From the NCBI GenBank assembly GCA_030611885.1, contig JAUWOY010000025.1, positions 1-47,701 on the forward strand: DNA of 47,701 nt. Direction: 5' to 3'. Positions within the stretch are counted from its first letter, which is position 1, and each line of letters begins with the position of its first letter. Below the pieces are notes generated by a model that was not told the DNA's origin, did not search any database, and worked only from the letters and a program-made list of their open reading frames with translations. Positions 41,537 to 47,701 of this stretch are shown one piece after another. The position numbers and the translations under genes were made by a program. The stretch comes from Chloroflexota bacterium. Lineage in GTDB: Bacteria > Chloroflexota > Anaerolineae > VGOG01.

Positions 41537-43279
41537 ATGACCAACGAATTTATTCTTCTACCAATGCCCCAACGTCTCCACCGCCTGGAGGGCAGCCATC
41601 GCCTCCAACCTGAGCGAGAGGCTATCGTCCACGTGGACCCAGCGCAGGTTCCCTGGCCCGAGGGGTATCGCCTGACCATTGGCGCAGATCACATCCACAT
41701 CGTGGCCCACGACGCGGCGGGCGCGTTCTACGCTGCCATGACGATGAAGCAGCTCGCTCGCCAGTGCGCCAGCGCGGGGGAACTGCCCTGCCTGCGCATT
41801 GAGGACTGGCCCGACTTTCCCCACCGAGGCGTGATGCTGGACATCAGCCGGGACAAGGTTCCCACCATGGAGACCCTGTACGCGCTGGTGGATCTGCTGG
41901 CGGAATGGCGAATCAACCAGTTTCAACTCTACACCGAGCACACCTTCGCCTATCGCCATCATCGCGACGTGTGGGAAAACGCCTCACCCATGACCGGCGA
42001 GCAGGTCATGGCCCTGGACGCCTACTGCCGCCAGCGCTTCGTCGAGTTGGTTCCCAACCAGAACTCCTTCGGCCACCTGCATCGCTGGCTGAAGCATCCC
42101 CGCTATCGCCGCCTGGCGGAAACTCCCGGCGGCTTCCAGCATCCCTGGGGCGACGAGCCCTTCAGCCTCTGTCCGCTGGAGCCTGGCTCCCTGGAGCTGC
42201 TGGCCGAGCTGTACGGCGAGCTCCTCCCCCACTTCTCCAGCCGTCAGTTCAACGTGGGCTGCGACGAGACCTTCGATCTGGGGCAGGGGAGGAGTCGGGC
42301 GGCCTGCGAGGAGCGGGGCGTGGGTCGGGTGTATCTGGAGTTCCTGCTGAAGATCCACCAGTTGGTGCAGCGGCACGGGCGGACGATGCAGTTTTGGGGC
42401 GACATCATCCTGCATTACCCCGATCTCATTCCTGAGTTGCCGAAAGACGTCATCGCCCTGGAATGGGGCTACGAGGCCGATCACCCCTTCGCCAGGAATG
42501 GCCAGAAGTTCGCCCAGGCGGGTGTGCCCTACCACGTCTGCCCCGGCACCTCCAGTTGGAACTCCATCGCTGGCCGCACAGCCAACGCGCTGGGCAATCT
42601 GTGGAACGCCGCCGAGAGTGGACAGGCTCACGGCGCCATCGGCTACCTGATCACCGACTGGGGCGACAACGGCCACTGGCAGCATTTGCCTGTTTCCTTC
42701 CTGGGCTATGCCTACGGTGCGGCGGTGAGTTGGGCAGCGCAGGCCAATCGAGACCTCGACCTGCCGCGGGCCATCGATCTCCACGCCTTTCAGGATGTGG
42801 CTGGGGTGATGGGCCGTCTGGCCTACGATTTGGGCAATGCCTACCAGGAAGCCGGCGTGCTCGTCCCCAACGCCTCCCTACTGGCCTTGCTCCTGCTTCG
42901 TCCTGAGCCCCTGATGGAGGGCGACTGGCCGGGTCTGACCGTGGAGGGACTGGAGCGAACGCTGGAGTACGTGGATCGAGTGATGGCCCCTCTCTCCCAG
43001 GCCCGCATGGCTCGTCCCGATGCGGACTTGATCGCCGACGAGTTCCGCAACGCCGCCGCTTTGCTGCGGCACGCCTGTCGCCTGGGAATCGCCCGCCTGC
43101 ACGCGGAGAGCGGCGAGATCGCCTCCATCCCGGTGGAAACGCGGCGGGCTTTGGTCAGCGAGCTGGAGGGGATCGTGGCCGAATATCAGCGGCTGTGGCT
43201 GTCCCGCAATCGACCGGGCGGACTGGCCGACAGCGTGGGGCGGATGGAGCGACTGCTCACCTTGTACCGGGCGGAGTAA
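41537..43279 (+). CDS. GH20-like glycoside hydrolase
   Basis: 580 residues. An N-terminal Glyco_hydro_20b-like domain (IHIVAHDAAGAFYAAMTMKQL) leads to a TIM barrel beginning WPDFPHRGVMLDISRDKVP. The catalytic Asp-Glu pair is 243-244 in NVGCDETFDLG, where classical beta-N-acetylhexosaminidases have HxGxDE. Later barrel pieces are MQFWGDII, VIALEWGYEADHPF and ITDWGDNGHWQ. The C-terminal 150 residues are helical. No signal peptide, so probably cytoplasmic. It would remove beta-linked hexosamine or a related sugar. It sits between copies B and C of the restriction-gene tail. Confidence 0.83.
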   Translation: MTNEFILLPMPQRLHRLEGSHRLQPEREAIVHVDPAQVPWPEGYRLTIGADHIHIVAHDAAGAFYAAMTMKQLARQCASAGELPCLRIEDWPDFPHRGVMLDISRDKVPTMETLYALVDLLAEWRINQFQLYTEHTFAYRHHRDVWENASPMTGEQVMALDAYCRQRFVELVPNQNSFGHLHRWLKHPRYRRLAETPGGFQHPWGDEPFSLCPLEPGSLELLAELYGELLPHFSSRQFNVGCDETFDLGQGRSRAACEERGVGRVYLEFLLKIHQLVQRHGRTMQFWGDIILHYPDLIPELPKDVIALEWGYEADHPFARNGQKFAQAGVPYHVCPGTSSWNSIAGRTANALGNLWNAAESGQAHGAIGYLITDWGDNGHWQHLPVSFLGYAYGAAVSWAAQANRDLDLPRAIDLHAFQDVAGVMGRLAYDLGNAYQEAGVLVPNASLLALLLLRPEPLMEGDWPGLTVEGLERTLEYVDRVMAPLSQARMARPDADLIADEFRNAAALLRHACRLGIARLHAESGEIASIPVETRRALVSELEGIVAEYQRLWLSRNRPGGLADSVGRMERLLTLYRAE

Positions 43280-43294
43280 GGCTCTGCTTCAAGC

Positions 43295-43345
43295 CGTCTG
43301 ATGGGGGAGATTGACGATTTGATCCCCGCGTGGCCCATCGAATGA
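43295..43345 (+). pseudogene. Restriction-gene tail remnant (copy C)
   Basis: Seventeen codons including the stop read RLMGEIDDLIPAWPIE, matching the last residues of the restriction-modification protein (RLMGEIDELIPSWPIE) and of copy B. It follows the stop of the GH20-like gene by 15 bases and has no start. Synonymous differences again show age. Confidence 0.75.
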
Positions 43346-43435
43346 GGGAAAGGAGGTTTACCGCGACTAGAATGACGTCCAGCAGCACATAGCCGACTTT
43401 GGCTAATACTTTCCGAATCCAAAAAGGAGAAAAGA

Positions 43436-43699
43436 GTGGCTACAAATAAACTGTACGTAGGGAACCTGAGCTACCGAACGACAGAGGATGAGCTGAGAGA
43501 GGCTTTTTCGGCCTACGGAAATGTCCTTTCGGTCAGGATCATCGAAGGGAGGGGCTTCGGCTTTGTCGAGATGGAGTCCATCGAGGCAGCGGAACGCGCC
43601 AAGGATGGGCTTAATGAGACCGAGTTAGGAGGCCGAACCATTCGCGTGGATGAGGCCCAACCGCCGAAGAAACGCGAGAAAAGGCAGCCGCGCTATTAG
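43436..43699 (+). CDS. Small RRM-type RNA-binding protein
   Basis: 87 residues: one RNA recognition motif with RNP2 LYVGNL (6-11) and RNP1 RGFGFVEM (39-46), then a basic tail ending KKREKRQPRY. Such proteins occur in cyanobacteria, Chloroflexota and others and bind RNA with moderate specificity, often in cold or stress response. The start is GTG at 43436 behind AAAAAGGAGAAAAGA. It appears to be a single gene; the 90 bases before it hold no clear promoter. Confidence 0.92.
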   Translation: MATNKLYVGNLSYRTTEDELREAFSAYGNVLSVRIIEGRGFGFVEMESIEAAERAKDGLNETELGGRTIRVDEAQPPKKREKRQPRY

Positions 43700-43709
43700 A
43701 AGCCACGAT

Positions 43710-43790
43710 ATGGCATTCCTCTTGGCTCAAGAAAAGAAAGGGGAAAAACAAGCGGAGTTGGTGGCCGAGGTGTTGGAGGTGCCGATGTGA
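43710..43790 (+). CDS. Possible 26-residue leader peptide overlapping the MFS start
   Basis: ATG at 43710 opens 26 codons (MAFLLAQEKKGEKQAELVAE, then VLEVPM) whose last ATG-TGA overlaps the GTG of the MFS gene. The frame could couple translation of the transporter. It has no convincing ribosome site of its own, so it may equally be the tail of a lost gene. Not recognised. Confidence 0.25.
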   Translation: MAFLLAQEKKGEKQAELVAEVLEVPM

Positions 43791-45022
43791 CTCCTTTCCT
43801 GTGGCTGTGCCTGATGGGCGGGCTGGCCATCTTCTCCTCGACGATGAGCAAGAACCCCGCCCTGCCGCTGTTCATCTATAGCCTGGGGGTGGACGAGGGG
43901 ACGCTGGGCTTCATCGCCGCCGCTTCGACCGTGGTGGGCATCGTGGCCAGCCTGCCGGCTGGCCTGCTCTCCGACCTGTGGGGCCGACGGCGGGTGATCC
44001 TGCTCAGTATGGTCGTCTTCGCCACGGCCCCGTTTCTCTACCTGCTGGTGCGCGTCCCCTGGCACCTGGTGCTGGTGCGGATTTACCACGGGCTGGCGAC
44101 GGCGATGCTGGGGCCGGTGGCGCTGGCTGCCGTCGCCGATACGTTCCGCGAAGGGCGCGGCGAGCGGATGGGCTGGTACTCCAGCGCGACGATGGTCGGG
44201 CGTTTTCTGGCCCCCACCGTCGGCGGTTTACTTATCCTGGGCCAGGACTTCCGCTGGGTCTACCTGGGCTGCGGCGGGGCGGGCCTGCTGGCGCTGCTGG
44301 CCGCGCTGCGGCTGCCCCGGCTGGACCAGGCCGCGCAGCCAAAGGTCCGTGGCGCACGCTGGGCAACGATGCGGCGTGAACTGCATCTCATCCTCACCAA
44401 CCGCAGCCTGCTGCTCACCAGCGGGGTAGAGGCGGCGCAGTATTTCGCCTTCGGCGCGGTGGAGACCTTCCTGCCGCTCTATCTCAGGGGGTTGGGCTGG
44501 GAGCCGCGCGTCATCGGGCCGCTCTTCACCGCGCAGGTGCTGGTGACGGCGGCTACCAGACCGCTGATGGGTCGCCTCTCCGACCGCTGGGGCCGCCGCT
44601 GGCCCATCGTGGCTGGCCTGCTGGTGGGGGCTGGAGCGATGGCGGCCATGCCCCGGCTACATGCCTGGTGGCCGATGGCGGCGCTGACCGCGCTCTTTGG
44701 ACTGGGCGTGGCCGCAGTGACCGCCTCGACCTCCGCGCTCGTCTCCGACCTGAGCCGCGCCGCTGCCTACGGCGCGTCGTTGGGGACACTCTCCAGCGTG
44801 ATGGACGTGGGCCACTCCACCGGCCCGATGGTGGCCGGCTTGCTGGTGGCGGCCTGGGGCTACGGTTCGGCTTTCGCGCTGATCGCGGTACTACTGGCCG
44901 TCTGCGCTGCTATGTTCGTCGTCTTGGTGCATGGAGCCAGAAACCAGGTTTTTCAGAAAAAACCTGGTTTCTCTGAAGGACATCTTTCAAAAGGAGGCTG
45001 TGATGAAGTGGGTAACTCGTGA
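43787..45022 (+). CDS. MFS transporter
   Basis: 411 residues, about twelve helices, with the family's motif A as LLSDLWGRRRVI after helix 2 and RLSDRWGRRWPI after helix 8. The start is GTG behind GGAGGTGCCGAT. Substrate unknown; it lies directly before a ChrB-like gene and a second MFS gene, so export of an oxyanion or drug is plausible. The last 30 or so residues (from about NQVFQKKPGF) are encoded by a palindromic repeat and by the start of the next gene; the natural C-terminus was probably near VLVHGAR. It overlaps the ChrB-like gene by 20 bases. Confidence 0.87.
   Translation: MTPFLWLCLMGGLAIFSSTMSKNPALPLFIYSLGVDEGTLGFIAAASTVVGIVASLPAGLLSDLWGRRRVILLSMVVFATAPFLYLLVRVPWHLVLVRIYHGLATAMLGPVALAAVADTFREGRGERMGWYSSATMVGRFLAPTVGGLLILGQDFRWVYLGCGGAGLLALLAALRLPRLDQAAQPKVRGARWATMRRELHLILTNRSLLLTSGVEAAQYFAFGAVETFLPLYLRGLGWEPRVIGPLFTAQVLVTAATRPLMGRLSDRWGRRWPIVAGLLVGAGAMAAMPRLHAWWPMAALTALFGLGVAAVTASTSALVSDLSRAAAYGASLGTLSSVMDVGHSTGPMVAGLLVAAWGYGSAFALIAVLLAVCAAMFVVLVHGARNQVFQKKPGFSEGHLSKGGCDEVGNS
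44939..44972. repeat. Palindromic repeat family B, copy 2 (short form), inside a coding region
   Basis: The 15-base arms AGAAACCAGGTTTTT and AAAAACCTGGTTTCT are here only four bases apart. The element lies within the 3' end of the MFS reading frame and adds residues to it. Confidence 0.85.
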
Positions 45023-45437
45023 GAAAGTCAAGGTAGACCGCGTGGCCTGTCCGTGGCTGATTCGGCGGTTCATTGATCCTGAGGCGGAGTTGCTGTTCGT
45101 GCCCGCTGAGGAGGTGCTGGAGGTGGCCGAACTGGAGGGAGCCATCTCCTACGACGCCCGCGGCCAGGGGCGGTACGACCATCGCGAGGGGAAGTGCACC
45201 TTCGAGGTGCTGGTCGAGGAGTACGAGCTGGACGAGGATGACCTGGCACTCTGGCTGCTGGCCGACATCGTCCACGGGGCCGACACGGCTGACCGTGACC
45301 GCACGCCCCAGTCGGCGGGACTGCGGGCCATCGCCGAGGGCTTCCACTACCTGGGCGTCCCCGACGAGGAGCGGCTGGCCCACGGATTCGCCATCTACGA
45401 CGCACTCTACGCCTGGTGCCAGCATCAGTTCAAATAA
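45003..45437 (+). CDS. ChrB-like chromate resistance protein
   Basis: 144 residues matching the C-terminal ChrB domain: MKWVTREKVKVDRVACPWLIRRFIDPEA at the start, then a segment with YDARGQGRYDHREGKCTFE, LADIVHGADT and a helical end. The conserved Cys, Asp and His residues suggest metal or oxyanion sensing. In proteobacteria ChrB controls the chrA chromate pump; no ChrA is here, but MFS genes flank it on both sides. The frame opens 24 codons upstream inside a repeat; AGGAGGCTGTG fixes the ATG at 45003. Confidence 0.85.
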   Translation: MKWVTREKVKVDRVACPWLIRRFIDPEAELLFVPAEEVLEVAELEGAISYDARGQGRYDHREGKCTFEVLVEEYELDEDDLALWLLADIVHGADTADRDRTPQSAGLRAIAEGFHYLGVPDEERLAHGFAIYDALYAWCQHQFK

Positions 45438-45443
45438 GGTGAG

Positions 45444-45542
45444 AGAAACCAGGTTTTTCGCCAAAGAGCACAGTTTGGGGGAGCGAAAGCACTCGCAATT
45501 GAGCACGTTCTGGATGCAAAAGGTTTCAAAAACCTGGTTTCT
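45444..45542. repeat. Palindromic repeat family B, copy 3
   Basis: Arms AGAAACCAGGTTTTT (45444-45458) and AAAAACCTGGTTTCT (45528-45542) around a 69-base interior with a GCAATTG core, the same size and layout as the copy at 5747-5846. It fills the gap between the ChrB-like gene and the next MFS gene. Confidence 0.85.
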
Positions 45543-45555
45543 TAAGGGGGATTCA

Positions 45556-46818
45556 ATGACAGAAAACGAAGCAACTACCTCACAGAAGGCCCGACTGCGG
45601 TCGCTGCCCCGCAACGTCTGGGCCGTCAGTCTGACCAGCTTTTTCATGGACATCTCCAGTGAGATGGTGATCAACATCCTGCCGCTGTTCCTGTCCAACG
45701 TGCTGGGGGTGAAGACCAACGTCATCGGCCTCATCGAGGGCATCGCCGAGGCCACGGCCAGCCTGCTCAAGGTGTTCTCGGGCTGGCTGTCGGATAAGCT
45801 GCGGGCGCGCAAGTGGCTGGCGGTGGCCGGGTACGGGCTGTCGTCGCTGGCCAAGCCCTTCTTCTACATCGCTAACTCGTGGGGGGTGGTGGCCGGCGTA
45901 CGCTGGGCCGACCGGGTGGGCAAGGGCATCCGCACCGCGCCTCGCGACGCGCTGGTGGCGGATAGCATTGACGAGCGACATCGGGGACTGGCCTTCGGCT
46001 TGCACCGCGCGGCCGACACCGGCGGGGCGATGCTGGGGCTGGTCATCGCCCTGGTCGTGGTGTGGCTGGCGCAGCGCAGCAACATGGCTCTGGGGCGCGA
46101 CACTTTTCAGACAATAGTGCTCATCAGCCTGGTCCCGGCTTTCCTGGCCGTGCTCTCGCTGGCTATCGGTGCGCGGGACGTGCCGGTCAAAGGAGAGCGC
46201 GAGGCTCCGGCCATTTCCTTCCGGGGACTGGGCCGCCGCTTTGCCATCTTCATGATCATCGTCGGCATCTTCGACCTGGGCAACTCGTCGGATGCGTTCC
46301 TGATACTGCGGGCGAACGAGCGGGGGCTGAACGTGGTGGAGGTGCTGGGGATGCTCGTCACTTTCAACCTGGTGTACACCCTGCTCTCCATCCCTGCCGG
46401 CTCCCTCTCCGACCGCATCGGACGGCGCAAGCTCATCATCGGCGGCTGGCTGATCTACGCGCTGATCTACTTCGGCTTCGCGGTGGCGGGGACAGGCTGG
46501 CACGTGTGGGTGCTGTACGCTGTTTACGGGGCCTACTACGGCCTGGCCTACGGTACGACCAAGGCCATGGTGGCCGACATCGTGCCGGCCGAGCTGCGGG
46601 GCACGGCCTACGGGACGTACAACGCCGTGTTGGGCATCCTGGACTTCCCAGCCTCGCTCATCGCCGGCCTGCTGTGGTCGGGCGTGCCATCGTGGGGCTG
46701 GAACGGCTTTGGCCCATCGGCGCCGTTTTTCTTCGGCGGGACGTTGGCCCTCGCCGCAGCATTGTTGATGGCCCTGTGGTCTCCCCGGACTGGCGAATCC
46801 CTGGCCCGCGAACCGTGA
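45556..46818 (+). CDS. MFS transporter
   Basis: 420 residues, about twelve helices. WAVSLTSFFMDISSEMV at helix 1, GWLSDKLRARKW as motif A, and RVGKGIRTAPRDALVADSI in the loop after helix 4 are typical of a drug/oxyanion MFS branch. The second motif A is SLSDRIGRRK. The frame is open far upstream through the ChrB-like gene in another phase, but the ATG at 45556 behind AAGGGGG gives the normal N-terminus. It lies 118 bases after the ChrB-like gene, with a repeat between. Probably part of the same resistance-type cluster; substrate unknown. Confidence 0.87.
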   Translation: MTENEATTSQKARLRSLPRNVWAVSLTSFFMDISSEMVINILPLFLSNVLGVKTNVIGLIEGIAEATASLLKVFSGWLSDKLRARKWLAVAGYGLSSLAKPFFYIANSWGVVAGVRWADRVGKGIRTAPRDALVADSIDERHRGLAFGLHRAADTGGAMLGLVIALVVVWLAQRSNMALGRDTFQTIVLISLVPAFLAVLSLAIGARDVPVKGEREAPAISFRGLGRRFAIFMIIVGIFDLGNSSDAFLILRANERGLNVVEVLGMLVTFNLVYTLLSIPAGSLSDRIGRRKLIIGGWLIYALIYFGFAVAGTGWHVWVLYAVYGAYYGLAYGTTKAMVADIVPAELRGTAYGTYNAVLGILDFPASLIAGLLWSGVPSWGWNGFGPSAPFFFGGTLALAAALLMALWSPRTGESLAREP

Positions 46819-47115
46819 GGGGCGAGAGCGTTTCGAGTTAGGGACAACCTGTAGGCGAAACTGGGCAATTGGGGTTGCAAAATGGCTATTTTGGTTAATT
46901 CTGCGTTGTTATAAAAGTTGGGTCTTTAGGAGTTGGCGTGGGTAGCGAGCCGGAGTCCTCAACTTGTTGGGGGTGGCTCGAAGGTGGTGGCCTCTTCGTA
47001 AGCCATGTCGATCTTGCTGGCGAAGGACACTCCCTTGGGACGACCTCTCCGACGCGGACGTTGGGCACGTTGTTCAGCGTGGGCTTCGGCAACCAGCGGC
47101 GCCACCCCGGTTGAT
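46819..47115. other. Intergenic stretch with no convincing gene
   Basis: About 300 bases between the last MFS gene and the tRNA promoter. A minus-strand frame (47195-46959) reads an arginine/proline-rich piece containing RPRRRGRPKG, which could be a worn transposase or DNA-binding fragment. It starts inside the tRNA on the wrong strand and has no ribosome site, so I do not call a gene. Confidence 0.4.
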
Positions 47116-47144
47116 TTGCCAAATTCATAGCTATCTGTTATAAT
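47116..47144 (+). promoter_or_regulatory. tRNA-Pro promoter
   Basis: TTGCCA, a 17-base spacer and a perfect TATAAT, ending eight bases before the mature tRNA 5' end. Confidence 0.85.
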
Positions 47145-47152
47145 TACTTTGA

Positions 47153-47229
47153 CGGGGCGTAGCGCAGCCAGGTAGCGCACTTGAATGGGGTTCAAGTGGC
47201 CGCCGGTTCAAATCCGGCCGCCCCGACCA
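47153..47229 (+). tRNA. tRNA-Pro, anticodon GGG
   Basis: 77 bases with the CCA encoded. The acceptor stem is CGGGGCG with CGCCCCG, discriminator A. The D-arm is GCGC/GCGC with an AGCCAGGTA loop. The anticodon stem CTTGA/TCAAG has loop ATGGGGT, so the anticodon is GGG. The T-arm is GCCGG/CCGGC with TTCAAAT. The CGGGG start is typical of bacterial proline tRNAs. Confidence 0.96.
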
Positions 47230-47250
47230 TAAGCCATAGGCTACTAGCCA

Positions 47251-47299
47251 ATAAGCAATTGAATGGCCGATTGTCTCTACGCTGTCGGCCATTGCTTAT
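47251..47299 (+). terminator. Hairpin after tRNA-Pro
   Basis: ATAAGCAAT plus TGGCCGA (with a four-base TGAA bulge between, 47251-47270) pairs with TCGGCCATTGCTTAT (47285-47299). It lies 22 bases after the tRNA. The T-run is poor, so its role as terminator is only likely by place. Confidence 0.4.
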
Positions 47300-47701
47300 A
47301 TTGAGGGCAGGAGTAAAGGGTCTCAGGATTACTCAATGAGTCTTCCGTACTTCGGTGCGATGGCGGAGATCCAATTGTTAGGCTTCATGATAGGTATCAC
47401 ATATAACCTTTGGAACGAGAATATTCTGCATTTAGCATCACTAAGACGAATTTTGAGCGAAAAGTGAGAGCGGTAAAAAACATTCTACGCAAAGGAAAGA
47501 AACTTGCCAAATCCTTAATTGGGCACGATGTGGTTCATCGGGTTCAGGTCAAATGCCCTAAGCCTGTTTTTCGCACCTTACAAATGACAAATTAGCGGTA
47601 ATCAAGCCTACTGCAGGCTGCTTGTTGAGCCCCAGGTTGGCTACAGCCTTTCCCAGAGCAGGCTCGGCGCAAGCGAAACCCGCTGATTCGGCTCGCCATG
47701 C
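47300..47701. other. AT-richer stretch with no recognised gene
   Basis: Two short plus-strand frames exist: 47336-47467 (ATG, 43 codons) and 47410-47595 (TTG, 61 codons, lysine/arginine-rich with ERKVRAVKNILRKGK). They overlap in different phases, and neither has a ribosome site or a family likeness. Base composition is visibly lower in GC than the rest of the window. Confidence 0.35.

Noticed and set aside
45073..45555. Upstream extension of the 45556 MFS frame through the ChrB-like gene
   Set aside because: The extension is out of phase with the ChrB-like gene, passes through a palindromic repeat and has no membrane character; the ATG at 45556 has a ribosome site and gives the usual N-terminus.
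46895..47195. Minus-strand frames over the tRNA-Pro region, one with an RPRRRGRPKG stretch
   Set aside because: The starts fall in or next to the tRNA on the opposite strand, there is no ribosome site, and no family can be recognised. A worn transposase piece is possible but not supported.
47336..47595. Two short overlapping plus-strand frames after the tRNA
   Set aside because: No ribosome site, one uses TTG, they overlap in different phases and resemble nothing known to me.

Overview
The window looks like chromosomal DNA of a GC-rich (roughly 60% by eye) Gram-type-uncertain bacterium, most plausibly a member of the Chloroflexota (Anaerolineae-like). That placement is inference. It rests on secreted proteins carrying an LPLVLK motif, a family of LiaF-like envelope proteins, an AIM24/TIGR00266 protein, a bacterial RRM protein, an N-terminal-only GH3 protein, and many intergenic palindromic repeats. 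There is no rRNA to confirm it. Most promoters that can be read are ordinary sigma-70 type with a 17-base spacer.

Left part (1-10.5 kb, mostly minus strand): the end of an exopolysaccharide locus (a cut-off gene, a GDP-mannose 3,5-epimerase, a UDP-sugar 4-epimerase, and a fused Wzz/tyrosine autokinase). Upstream of it is a run of membrane genes: a DUF624 protein and three LiaI/LiaF-like proteins. A fourth small LiaI-like gene, a plus-strand GH3-family gene and an AIM24-family gene follow. No LiaRS-type two-component system is present.

Middle (10.7-25 kb): a carbohydrate operon couples a GH65 phosphorylase to a lipoprotein glycosidase. It is preceded by the 34-residue stump of a LacI-type regulator that runs into a glycerophosphodiesterase gene. 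A divergent promoter pair then separates a class-V aminotransferase from an MBL-fold hydrolase. Next come two secreted paralogues built from a roughly 95-residue triple-repeat domain, with a Tat-type amidohydrolase between them.

Housekeeping block (25-36.8 kb): a tig-clpP-clpX operon, a cysteine desulfurase, an ADP-forming acyl-CoA synthetase, a DUF3800 gene whose 3' end overlaps a candidate antisense small RNA, a BioD/DRTGG protein with an overlapping MFS gene, and threonine synthase.

Accessory block (36.8-47.7 kb): a single-chain type IIG-like restriction-modification gene whose presumed target-recognition region is AT-rich. Two further, diverged copies of its 3' end lie downstream, after a DUF2804 gene and after a GH20-like gene; the first is fused to an Mrr-like fragment. 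Then follow an RRM protein, two MFS transporters around a ChrB-like protein, and a tRNA-Pro(GGG) with a clear promoter. DNA right of the tRNA is AT-richer and holds no recognisable gene.

Between genes, at least four palindromic repeat families recur, and there are five tracts of heptamer-periodic DNA. Several of these elements supply start codons, stop codons or C-terminal residues of neighbouring genes.
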